Shown: one piece after another, positions 41,672-51,253 of the stretch
How positions within the stretch are numbered: position 1 is the first letter of the stretch
Layout: the number at the start of each line of letters is the position of its first letter
Source of the DNA: Cladophialophora immunda
Lineage: Eukaryota; Ascomycota; Eurotiomycetes; Chaetothyriales; Herpotrichiellaceae
Assembly (NCBI RefSeq): GCF_000835495.1
Contig: NW_015622541.1
Location: forward strand, 4,712,001 to 4,776,000
Length of the DNA stretch: 64,000 nucleotides
Direction of reading: 5' to 3'
Translations under genes and position numbers: made by a program
Notes under the pieces: model-generated
The model's database searches: none
The model's input: the letters and a program-made list of their open reading frames with translations, nothing else
Told to the model about the DNA's origin: nothing

Positions 41672-44600
41672 TCAGAGGGCGTTGAGGCCGAAGAGATAGC
41701 CCAATTCCCGCACACCGAGCCTCGACACCTCACGACCAGCTGATTCGTCAAGCGCAGTTTCAACAAGCTCGCGTTTCCGCTCTTGGAGCTGCAAGATACG
41801 GTCCTCAACTGTGAAACCTGAAGGGCTAGGAGCCTTACCAGAATCTCCTTCACCAATAAGAACCCGGTGAATAGTGACGTCTTTGGTTTGGCCAATCCGA
41901 TAACATCGGTCCGCAGCTTGGTACTCGACGAACGGATTCCAGAAGGGATCAAGCATAATAACATGATTTGCCGCCGTCAGGTTCAAGCCTGCATTGCCGG
42001 CTTTCAAACTGACCAAGATCACCTTGCAGTTGGGGTTGTCGGTGAATTCGAGAACGGCATCGTTGCGGTCCTTAGCGCTCATAGACCCATCATAACGGAC
42101 GTACTTGGAGAAATCTTTGTGTTTCCACAGAGGCAGCTCCACCAAATCAAGAAACGAGGTAAAATTGGAGAAGATGATGGTCTTCTCGTTCTCTCCTTTA
42201 CTTTTAATTTCTTCCAGCAGCTCAATGGTGCGCGTGATTTTGGCCGAAGGATGGAAATTCTTCCTGAGCCGTTTCAAATACTTTCGTTTGGCGGCTTTGT
42301 TACGCATACCATCTTTCCGAAGCTGTGCAAGACTCTTTGATGGTTCTTTGGCTCTTGGCCTTGATCTTGACCTCGACCTCTCCTTCCCTTTCTTGGATTT
42401 GGATTTCGATGATCGGCTCTTCGGCTCTTTGTTTGATTCGTCCTCAGACTCGTCCTCAACATCATCGTAAACAATGAAACCGCCGAGATCGTCGCCCTCG
42501 TCGGATTCGTCGCTGCTATCGTCGTCCGAATCGGTATCCCCGTCCTCCTGCTCTCGCTGTTCCACTCGATCTGGACAGTGGATGCGAAGGAAACTGGTAT
42601 AGTCCGTGACGTTGTTAACATCAATCCTTGCCCTACAATGAGGACAGACCGGAGGAGCGCCGTTGTTGTCGTTGGTGGCTTGTTCGACGAGCTGATTGAG
42701 ACAGTCTCCACATATAGCATGCCCACAGAAAAACACCGACGGGTTTTCCGTGACATCAAAGCAGATCGGACATTCATAGGCGTCCAATTCCTTCAGCCGT
42801 TCAACAACCTTCGCGTCGAGCTGCTCTGCATTGCGAATTAGCGCTTCCGCATCTAGCTCTCCGCCTGGAAGTTGGATAAAATCTTTGCTCGCAATAACAA
42901 GGGCTGGATGACAGCAGGCCTGACGAAGTCGAAGGAGTAGTACTAAAGCGTGAGAGTAATTTCGGCCGAGGGTCCCTTTCTGCAGATACTTGTTCACTTG
43001 GATTTGCGCACTTGTCTCCAAAGCTGTGTAGAAATCGAGCTGATCTTGGTCGAAGGCGACTCGGTCCTCCCTAGTCTCTTTAGGAGGGAGCTGGAGAATT
43101 GGTTGACCATGTATCTTGGATTGCTTTGTTCGCCTCAAGAGGATAGCGCGAAGGAGTGCTTGAAGTGTTTTCATGGCCACTTCCTTCGGAGAATCATACC
43201 TGCCTTTGAGAGGGCCTCCAATAGTTCTCCTGAAGTTCTCCCACTCGTTATAGGGTCCAATTCGAGTGAATCTGATGAGGCTGAAGATTTCTTCGGTAGA
43301 GTTTTGCATCGGTGTCCCAGTAAGAGCCCAACGATACTCCGCCTGGATGCGACAGGCCGCAATGGCTGCCTTTGCATTTCTGTTCTTGATATTTTGTGCT
43401 TCGTCGAGTATCACACGGTGGAATCGTGATCTGTCCCCGAGGATAGGACAGTCCTCAGCAGCCGACGGTTGCCAATCCTTCAATTTTTTAACTTTTTCAT
43501 CTAGGGCCATCTTGCGTTTCAGTTCTGATGTAAGCAATCCGTAGGTGGTGAGAACTACGTCGTAGGCCTTGAGAGCGGTCCAAGTAGCTTTGCGACTCTC
43601 TCCATGGAGAATGAAGACATTCAAGCGAAATCGCGGTCGAACCATCTTCTCGATTTCTCGCTTCCATTGATGCATCAGTGCCACGGGTGCCACGACAAGG
43701 GTGGGACAGTGTTTGTTTTGGGGTGGCGGGCGCTCCAGTATAAGCGCAATACTCTGTAGAGTCTTGCCGAGCCCCATGTCATCAGCTAGAATGCCACCTT
43801 TGTTGGTGCCTTCTTCCATCCGCTTCATCCATGCGAGACCGCTAAGCTGATGAGGCATGAGTGTCGCCTTAAGGCCTGGAGGCTGCTTTGGTATTTGATC
43901 CGCAGTGAGCTCTTCATCAGGCCTAATCTGCCGTAAAAGCTCTTTCAGCTGTTCCTGAGTTTGAGCCTCATCTCGATAACCGTATGTGGGATGTCCAAAG
44001 GAATTCGGGAAAGCAGGGCTCGTAAAAGGTAGATTTGGTTGGCCCGGGAACGAGGAAGGATATTGCTCGTCGTCGCTGGAGTCAGAAATTGTCAAATAAT
44101 TGTAGGGCGCGATGGGTGCGGAGGGGATGTAGTTGTAAACCTGTTGCCCGCCGACGCTGCTGTAGGATTGCCCGACCGGGAAAGCTCCAGGCATTGCAGT
44201 TGGAAAGGTAGAGCCAGGGTCTGCTTTGATGGCTCTCGAATCCAAAGTCTCTGGCTTGACGAAGGTCAGCGGTTGAGTGCTGTTAGTCAAGGGTTCTTCT
44301 GTCCTGACAGGTTGAAGTGGTCGAGTACCGTCACGGGAGAATGAAGGCTGATTGACAGGAGGTCGATTGATGCTGCCATCCGTCTTGAAAAAGGATTGAG
44401 TATACTCAAATGGACGTGAGGCAACGGGTGGTATTGTATCTGAGCCCGCATGCTGAGACCACTCCTGTGAGAGCCGCTCCGCGAGTCTAGCATCGTTTTC
44501 TTCCTGCTGCTTTTGATGTTCGCGTCTTTTCCAGAAGTCCTGGTTCAGCTCAACCTCCTCCCTCGAGAACCCGCCGAAAAGGGGGTCAGCAAACGGATCA

Positions 44601-45076
44601 TCTAGGCTGCCTAGACTGGCAGAAGAGGCGGCTGGGGATGGAGCAGCAGTGTGAGCTGAGCCAGGACTTGGACTTGTTCGTCGAGATTTGGAAGATTCTG
44701 GTCTGCCGTCACCGAGGCTGTCTTGTCTGTAACGCTTGCGATTCACCACTTCGTGGTTGGGTGGAGGCATAAGTTGGCTCGAGAAACTATCATTGTGGCG
44801 ACTAACAGGACTCTCGTCACCCAAGGCCTCTGCAGTATGGTTTAGATTCCGGAGAGGCAGGCCGTCGTGGTGTTCCTGTTTCCGAGCTGGCAGAAGAGCC
44901 CGAACGTGTTTCTGCAACCTCCTAAGCTCCTTCTGTGTCGTCTTTCTGAGTTCGTCATCCTCGCTATTGTCCCCACTATTCTCATCCAGGCTCTCGAGGA
45001 TTGCCTCCTTGAGAGCGATTTCGTCGCGGAGGTCTTCAATCTCGGCGAGAAGAGCAGGGTCGGTCACGCTGTCCAT
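41672..45076 (-). CDS. SNF2-family DNA translocase with RING finger, Uls1/Ris1-like
   Basis: Intron-free, 1134 residues from ATG 45076 (MDSVTDPALLAEIED). An N-terminal coiled coil is followed by a disordered Ser/Pro region. The helicase part shows LMPHQLSGLAWMKRMEEG, Walker A DDMGLGKT, LVVAPVALMHQWKREI, DEAQNIKNRNAKAA and ALTGTPMQNS. A C3HC4 RING (CPICFDVTENPSVFFCGHAI then CGDCL and CPHCRARI) sits between the two helicase lobes, as in Uls1/Rad5/Rad16. The second lobe has IIFSNFTSFLDLVE, RYDGSMSAKDRN, LVSLKAGNAGLNLTAA, LDPFWNPFVEYQAADRCYRI and GQTKDV. Two SUMO-interaction-like motifs (YLTISDSSDDE and FIVYDDVEDE) favour Uls1, a SUMO-directed translocase/ubiquitin ligase in the nucleus. The basic Ser/Arg/Lys tract near KSRSSKSKSKKGKERSRSRS may be a nuclear signal. 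Confidence 0.92.
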   Translation of the reverse strand: MDSVTDPALLAEIEDLRDEIALKEAILESLDENSGDNSEDDELRKTTQKELRRLQKHVRALLPARKQEHHDGLPLRNLNHTAEALGDESPVSRHNDSFSSQLMPPPNHEVVNRKRYRQDSLGDGRPESSKSRRTSPSPGSAHTAAPSPAASSASLGSLDDPFADPLFGGFSREEVELNQDFWKRREHQKQQEENDARLAERLSQEWSQHAGSDTIPPVASRPFEYTQSFFKTDGSINRPPVNQPSFSRDGTRPLQPVRTEEPLTNSTQPLTFVKPETLDSRAIKADPGSTFPTAMPGAFPVGQSYSSVGGQQVYNYIPSAPIAPYNYLTISDSSDDEQYPSSFPGQPNLPFTSPAFPNSFGHPTYGYRDEAQTQEQLKELLRQIRPDEELTADQIPKQPPGLKATLMPHQLSGLAWMKRMEEGTNKGGILADDMGLGKTLQSIALILERPPPQNKHCPTLVVAPVALMHQWKREIEKMVRPRFRLNVFILHGESRKATWTALKAYDVVLTTYGLLTSELKRKMALDEKVKKLKDWQPSAAEDCPILGDRSRFHRVILDEAQNIKNRNAKAAIAACRIQAEYRWALTGTPMQNSTEEIFSLIRFTRIGPYNEWENFRRTIGGPLKGRYDSPKEVAMKTLQALLRAILLRRTKQSKIHGQPILQLPPKETREDRVAFDQDQLDFYTALETSAQIQVNKYLQKGTLGRNYSHALVLLLRLRQACCHPALVIASKDFIQLPGGELDAEALIRNAEQLDAKVVERLKELDAYECPICFDVTENPSVFFCGHAICGDCLNQLVEQATNDNNGAPPVCPHCRARIDVNNVTDYTSFLRIHCPDRVEQREQEDGDTDSDDDSSDESDEGDDLGGFIVYDDVEDESEDESNKEPKSRSSKSKSKKGKERSRSRSRPRAKEPSKSLAQLRKDGMRNKAAKRKYLKRLRKNFHPSAKITRTIELLEEIKSKGENEKTIIFSNFTSFLDLVELPLWKHKDFSKYVRYDGSMSAKDRNDAVLEFTDNPNCKVILVSLKAGNAGLNLTAANHVIMLDPFWNPFVEYQAADRCYRIGQTKDVTIHRVLIGEGDSGKAPSPSGFTVEDRILQLQERKRELVETALDESAGREVSRLGVRELGYLFGLNAL

Positions 45077-45788
45077 TGTGCTTTGAGGTGTTGTATCAGG
45101 TAGGATGCGTTGGCGTGGAGGGGTTCTTGAGGGTAAAATAAATTGATCAGCGAAAGTGGCGCAGGAAAGGCAACCTCTCGAGCAAGGCAACTCGCTGGTT
45201 GGGCGCGAATAAAGACTGCCTTATCATGAGCACAAAGAAGGTTTACCATTGAACGGCAGGAGTGAAGGGAATTTGACAGAAATAGTAGTCGAGGTCAAAG
45301 TCAAGAAAGACAATCGGTTGGCTTTATGTCTTGTTGCCTCGACAATTCACTTTCTGTCCTTTGTTGACTCGTGAAGTACCGACGTGACTTGACTTCGGCA
45401 TGGCGCAGTCATTGGCGCAGTGAAGTGTCTTCATCCCACGCAGGAGACTCCCGCTCGATCTTCACATAACTTCAATGGGACGAAGAGGAGCAATTCGTGT
45501 TCACCATGTGGTGTGCACGTGCGAAAGTCATCTTGGAATGTGCGTTAGTTAAGTCGAGTCAACGAAGTTACGCGCCACCCCGCCGTGCAGACGCGTGTCA
45601 CGTGTAAAGTGCCTCCGCCGATTATGCAAGCGCGTTGGGCAGAATGCCATGCGCCGAGTTCTAATTGTTCTCTCACACACTGAGTACATACATCGACCCT
45701 GAAATTATTAAGCGAGGCTGGACCGAGATGTCTCAATCTTTCAATACATGGCCCAAGCACCTTTGTGTGCTGCTTCACCTCCATAAGC
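45077..45788. other. Intergenic, no supported gene
   Basis: About 710 bases between two minus-strand genes. It holds the promoter of the SNF2 gene and the 3' flank of the siderophore transporter. The open frame of the SNF2 gene extends to 45190 without an ATG. Confidence 0.5.
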
Positions 45789-47635
45789 CTAAGCTACGCG
45801 TCCCCTGACCTGCTTAATATCCTTCACGTAGATATTCCTCCACATGGCGACAGACACAATGGCAAGAGCTAGGAAAGCCGTTGAAGCAATCAGCATCAGC
45901 TTCTGCGTATCTCCATATGCTCTGTTGATGGCCTCTCTCGTGGGGGTCCCTGGGGGATAGGACGATTGCACAACCAGGCTGCCGTAGATGCTGTCGATAT
46001 CACCTTGCGCCGAGGCCGGCAGATAGGTCATCAGTTTGTTGCGAAACTCGCCTGTCCAGATCGCCGTTGCAATGGTGGATCCGATTGCGCCACCGACTGA
46101 GGAGAACATTCCCTCGATGGCAATGACGACCGCGACGTGTTGGTGAGAGGCTGCAGCCATGACAGCAATTTGTTCGCAAATGACCAAGGTCCCGCCAGCA
46201 AACGCAATGAAGATCTGGCACATGATGATGTATCCAATGTTCGTATTGGGCTGGCGAAAATGCAGCATGAGCGCCACTCCCAAGATGGTCAGTGGCACGC
46301 CGAAAAACAGGGCGATGTTCTTAAAGTGTCCACGCCATCGGATATACATGCCCACGGGGATCGCGAAGAAACAGGCCCCAATGCTGTAAATGTTGGTGAT
46401 GTAGGATGCGTGCGTGACTGTCTGATTGTTCACCACGATGAGGAAGGAGTAAAAGAAGGCGTCCCATATATAGAAGCTGACGAAGAGGACGGCGGAAAGG
46501 ATGTTGGCACCTATGACGGTCCGATCGGTCAGGAGCTCCCAGGGAATGAACTTTTTGGGTGCCCAGAATTTCTCCCACAGACCAAAGCAGACAAGCAGAA
46601 GCCCGCCGAAGATGATCATGCAGATGATCATGGGCGAGCGCCAGCCATGAGGCTGGTAGGAGTAGAGGGAGAAAGGTAGCAGGAACAGCGCCAGTCCAGC
46701 CGTAATCAATAGCAAGCCGAAGAGATCGAACTCGATAGCATAGTGTTGGATGGATTGAATCATCGTTCGGTTGCTCTCCCGGACGGGCATCAGACCCGCT
46801 TTCTTCGCTTTTCGATAGTTGAAGATAAAGAGGAAGAACACTGGCATGCAGACAGCTGGAGTGACAATGGCAAATGTGCCAAATCCCCACCTGAAGCCAG
46901 CACCGTCAAGGAAGCGTTGCGCGGCCGGACCTCCTGCCCACGTGGTTGCAATATATGGCGAAGAGGCGAAGGCGAACATCAAACCTCGATTCTTGAGGTG
47001 TGAGGTATCGGCAATGAAGATGCTTAGCGCGTACCCGACGCCATTATAGCCAACCCAGTAAAATACTTGTGCAGCGGCGTAAGTCTCGACATTCTGGCAC
47101 GCTGCCATCATAATCAAACCGATGGTGAGCAGGGCTACCATTAAGATGAAGCCCTGTGGACGGCCCCAGATATCCAAGATCTTTGCAAGCGGGAGTTTGC
47201 TCAAGCCACCAATGATCTGAGAAAGGATGCCCGTTGTGGCTGTCAGTGAATGAAGTTGAAAGTCGCTCGTGACATAGGGAGTCAAAACCCCTGTGATCTG
47301 CTGCTGAAGCGAATCGACAAAGTAAATGAGAAAGATCCTATATTGCCGTGAGTTGCTTTGCTCGAAATCCTCACATTAGTGCAGACATACAGAGTGTAGG
47401 CAAGGAAGAGTTGATTTCTACCCCATGCGGATGTCGTAGCTTCAATCTTCTGGACGCCGACCTGAGCATTCTCATCGACGCCGATAGAGCCGGAATCGGC
47501 AGAGCCAGGTCTTTCTGAGGTCACACGGGCTTCTTTCGAGTCAGAGGCTGAAGCGGCGGCTTCTGAGTCGCTACCCCGCTGGGTGACAGCTACCGGCACA
47601 AAGTTGGGCTTGACCCAAGCTGAATTGAACTTCAT
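45789..47635 (-). CDS. Siderophore-iron MFS transporter (Sit/Mir type), 597 residues
   Basis: Two exons, 47635-47391 and 47337-45789, joined in phase across a 53-base intron (GTATGT to ATATAG). Residues 1-60 are a hydrophilic cytosolic tail. About 14 helices follow, with the siderophore-transporter signature motifs ITGVLTPYVTSDFQLHSLTA, KILDIWGRPQGF, VFYWVGYNGVGYALSIFIAD, FASSPYIATTWAGG and the late loop SIYGSLVVQSSYPPGTPTRE. Helix 14 is followed by MWRNIYVKDIKQVRGRVA. By family it imports Fe(III)-siderophores in symport with protons at the plasma membrane. A GATA-factor site matching the SreA consensus lies about 0.55 kb upstream, consistent with repression in iron-rich conditions. No siderophore-biosynthesis gene is in the window, so it may take up foreign siderophores. 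Confidence 0.93.
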
Positions 47636-49181
47636 GGTGAGGGGTAGAGGATTGAAAGAGAGTGGAATGCGAGAAGAAGGGAGCGTTGCACACGGTTTTA
47701 ATACCTACCCTGGACACCTACAGGAATCTTTTTCTATACCCTTGTGCGGAACTCATAGCTTGGAACCTGAAATGGGGCCACATAGAGATACTCGAGACTT
47801 CAGGGTTGCACTGGATACCACAAGGAAGGGTCCCTCATGGTTACACGCGAGCTTTTCGATGGGGTACTAGCGGCTCGGCCATATTAAACAGGGGACCATG
47901 CTAGGATGAGCTCTTGGGTTTCTAGATCCCGACGTACTGTAGGAACCTTGGGCTGTGAGCTGAGCACCAGCTCCCAGCACTTGATTATCAGGAGATAGCG
48001 ATAGCCGGCGTGACGCCCAAGCATGGGATGATCGAGGGGGGCATCCAGCAAAGAGGCAGCGGAGATGAGCAAAGTGGAGGATCAAAGCACCAGCAGGAGT
48101 GAAAGAGGAGCGACAAGAAGCCAAACGCTCGAGGCGACGTTGATCCAGATCCCAGAAGGGACAAGCGCGGTGAAAACTCTGATCTTATCTGATTTCTGGA
48201 ATGATTTGATTGATCTAATCTGATTGATGACAGAGCTATTCCGTAACAGGTAAGAAGCACCTGATATGGGAGCTAGGCCTAAGAGAGCAAGTATCAGCAG
48301 AGCTAGGTACGTAGTGCCTCGCGCACCGAAGACCGATATTCCCTTTTTTGGAGACTCACGCTATGGCCACGATTCTCTTAAGTCTACAAGTACAGCACGA
48401 AGAAAACGCGAAACTTAATTAGCCTGATACAGGTTCGACGAATCTCGTGATTCCATTGTCCGTCGTGGAAGAGCTAGGAGAATAATATAGTTGTAGGTGT
48501 CCGGTCAACTCCAAGCAGAAGATACCACTATGCTCTCTCCTGGATGTGGCGCCCCTTTGCGCCAGTCCTCATTGTCTCGTCGGCGGGACTGAGTATTCCC
48601 ACGACAAAGTCGCAGAGAATCCTCTTAGATATATATAGTCCCCACTGGATCATAGTGGAAGAACGGAGTCAGGAGATGGCGGTGCGTTCCACATGTTTAA
48701 GTCATTTACGCTCGCCATCTCATTTTGGGAGACACTTGAATCGGCAGACACTGAAAGCAATGAACAAGACCATCGCTTCAAGTGCCTTCGGGACTTCAAG
48801 ATAAGCTCTGTTGTGCGATAGGAAGCCATGTCTCGGATTTATTCTGAACTCCTCCAATCGGTTGTAGATGATCGACCGCCATGGCCAAAATAGTCACTCT
48901 TCAATGGAGCTTGGAGTGTCGTACATGTTTTGGCGACTTGGCTTTGTAGGAGAGGATACGTCGCCTCATAATCATAGGTGCTATCGCCACGGTCACAGAT
49001 ACTCGTATTAACCGTGATAGTAGTGCTTCCAGGTAGTGATGACTCCTTGTCACTTGGAAGCGTGGCTTCGACTTACATATGCTTGAGGTTCGTCGTTTGA
49101 GTCAACGGAGCGGCAAAGCGTCACGATGCAAATGGAGGAGCATCGCAGGTGTATTTTGCCGAATGGGCGACATCTCAGGGG
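47636..49181. other. Upstream region of the siderophore transporter, no supported gene
   Basis: About 1.55 kb with the GATA-type sites noted separately. Plus-strand frames at 48544-48804 and 47583-47904 have no family. The plus-strand frame at 49079-49456 overlaps a real minus-strand exon. Confidence 0.55.
48185..48193 (-). promoter_or_regulatory. GATA-factor site matching SreA consensus ATCWGATAA
   Basis: On the minus strand this reads ATCAGATAA, an exact match to the ATCWGATAA element bound by iron-responsive GATA repressors (SreA/SRE/Urbs1). It lies 550 bases upstream of the transporter start at 47635. A second copy with one mismatch (ATCAGATTA) lies at 48216-48224. Function is inferred from the match and the target gene. 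Confidence 0.55.
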
Positions 49182-50404
49182 TCAATTGTCATCAGGTTCA
49201 AGGGACTCTCGACGCGGAGGCTTACGCCTCCGTGAAATGCCTGACGAAGAGCCTCGGCGTACCGTGGACCCGCCACCGTGGTACTCACGAGCTGCGTTCG
49301 AGTCGACATCGAGATCGGTCAAGCCCCGGGCGATTTCCCCGGCGCTGTCTTCTCCTGCCTGGGAACTCCTCCTGTGGCCTAATGAACGGTCGTCGGGCTT
49401 GTGATACGCCTCGCGTCTCTCCGTGGACGGACGCCTGTCCGTGTGGAGTCGGGTAATCGTCTCAGCCTCAAAACGTCGCGAATCTTGCTTCAGCTTTGCT
49501 ATATCGGTCTAATGCAGTGAGTGCGTGAAAGAAGAAGATATTTAGCGAATCTGCTCACAGGAGTAGGATAGCGGAGGTCTTGTCCTTCAATGAGATATCC
49601 CTCCTTGCCATCCTGCATCGAGTTAGTCGATTAGACTGAGCCGCACTTCTCATTTGTTGGTACGCTTACCCTGGAATGCGATTCTACCGACGTCTGACGG
49701 CCAAACACACCTCTCTCATGGTAGAGCTTTAGAACTTCTAACGAGATACCTTCGCTGGGAAGAAAAAACTCTGGTGGTCGTGCTTGGGTCGAGTCGGCCC
49801 TAGCGCCTGATCTACTGCCTCCCGGGACGTAGCTAAGTTCACCCCCGGCGTTCTTTCCTTCTCCAGGCGGGAATCGACTTTGACGAGTTATATGGTCGGT
49901 ACGTACGGCGCGGGCGGTTGTGACTGGAGTTTCCAAAGTGTCTGCTTGATCGTCGTTGTCTCCTGGGGGCATTAGTGATAGCCTTGGATCACCGCCTTGC
50001 GGGCGTAGCGCTTGGAGGGCAGATGGACTGCCCAGCGTCTGAGAGGTGCCTCGACTTGTGTAGTCTCCTTGCGACATTTCATATAACTCGGCCAGCGCTC
50101 GGCGCATCGTTGCGTCGCTATAAACACCCTTTTCCCTGGCTTCATCATCCATGCTCCTCTTGATTTCGCAATCAAGGAAATGAACGATCCACTGATGTCT
50201 AATCTTTGCCGTATATTCTTCTGCCGATAGTGTTTCCCTTACTCTTGCCTCGTATTGGCGTCTTGCCGCCGCTCCTCGGCGCACCTGATCCCCATCCACA
50301 AATCGCTCTTCGAAGACGTTCCAATATCCCTTGCCACAAGGGCAAGTGATGTCCTCGAGCGGGACGTCAGGCTCATACAGGAGTCCGCAGCCGCTCCCGC
50401 ACAT
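49182..50404 (-). CDS. Hypothetical protein with N-terminal Cys motif, three exons, 371 residues
   Basis: Exons 50404-49670, 49612-49559 and 49508-49182 join in phase (introns 57 and 50 bases). The first in-frame ATG after an upstream TGA is 50404, starting MCGSGCGLLYEPDVPL with ITCPCGKGYWNVF next, a C-x3-C...C-x-C pattern that may bind a metal. The rest is charged and Ser/Arg/Gly-rich with helical segments (YEARVRETLSAEEYTAKIR, DEAREKGVYSDATMRRALAE) and a basic end (SGISRRRKPPRRESLEP). The frame also continues upstream as coding-like sequence (LHERYTVIVRFDPSRGYL) back to an ATG at 50551, broken once by TGA at 50498-50500. No family recognised. It is divergent from the NLR gene. Confidence 0.6.
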
Positions 50405-51253
50405 GATGATGAAGGGGGAGGATCGGAGATATCCTCGGGACGGGTCGAAGCGCACGATGACGGTATACCGTTCATGGAGATAGACTGAGGTGGTTTCTCA
50501 GAATGGGTTTTGGGCGAGCAATGCAGTCGATCTTGTTCGTGGACTCGTCATGGTAACAACGCAGTGACAGTGAGGCTGAATCTTTTCAGACATTGAAAGA
50601 CTCCGGGTCTATCAGACTAGACGCCACCGTCGAGAGTTGTAACTGGGCAAGTACAAACAAGCAGAATATGCCGAATGCGAGAGGGCAACCAGGATTACGC
50701 CTTGGGTATGAATGCAGCTTGGACATGAGCCACTCGCCGTCAGTCCACCGCAACGCAGACCTGGGAATCTTCCGCCGAGGGAGGTGTGAATCGCTCTGCC
50801 ATTGGGTCATGCTGGGAGGGTGAGCCTCTGGAACCCCAAACAGTGCAGACATGCCGGGCCAAGATACAGCCATGTGTTCACTGCTGTGTCGTCGAAGATG
50901 TACTTGCGCTAGATGGCTAGAAGAGAAAGTACGGGGTATATAGCTCTGACTTGTCGCCCGAATCTTCAAGGAATCAGGCATGGATTGAGAACATCACTCC
51001 ATCACTCCCCTTGACCTGAGCGGACAGGCCAGTGAGGCTGATGAGAAGCGCCATGGAGGACACCGCAGCGAAACTGTGGAGATTGGCGTGGGAAGTAAGT
51101 CCCCCGTGAAACTCTCGTCCGGGTACCCACACGCGCCCCAACAGCGCTAGCCTCACTCCCCGGAAAGCCCACAACAGGTGCTTTTTAGCTGCCACGCTGC
51201 GGCCTACGGAGCCCACGAGATCGGCGGCCCTGGATTTATTTGCCCTTGATTTA
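50405..51253. other. Divergent region between the Cys-motif gene and the NLR
   Basis: About 850 bases. The first 150 bases are the possible N-terminal extension of the minus-strand gene (ATG 50551, TGA 50498-50500). The NLR frame is open upstream of 51254 (to about 51184), and a short upstream exon starting ATG 51053 (MEDTAAKLWRLAWE then GTAAGT) is possible but I could not join it in phase. Confidence 0.45.

Noticed and set aside
45077..45190. N-terminal extension of the SNF2 gene
   Set aside because: The frame is open but begins with TTG, not ATG. The first ATG is 45076, which starts a sensible helical N-terminus.
49079..49456. Plus-strand frame of 125 codons
   Set aside because: Overlaps the third exon of the minus-strand gene at 49182, whose splice joins are in phase.
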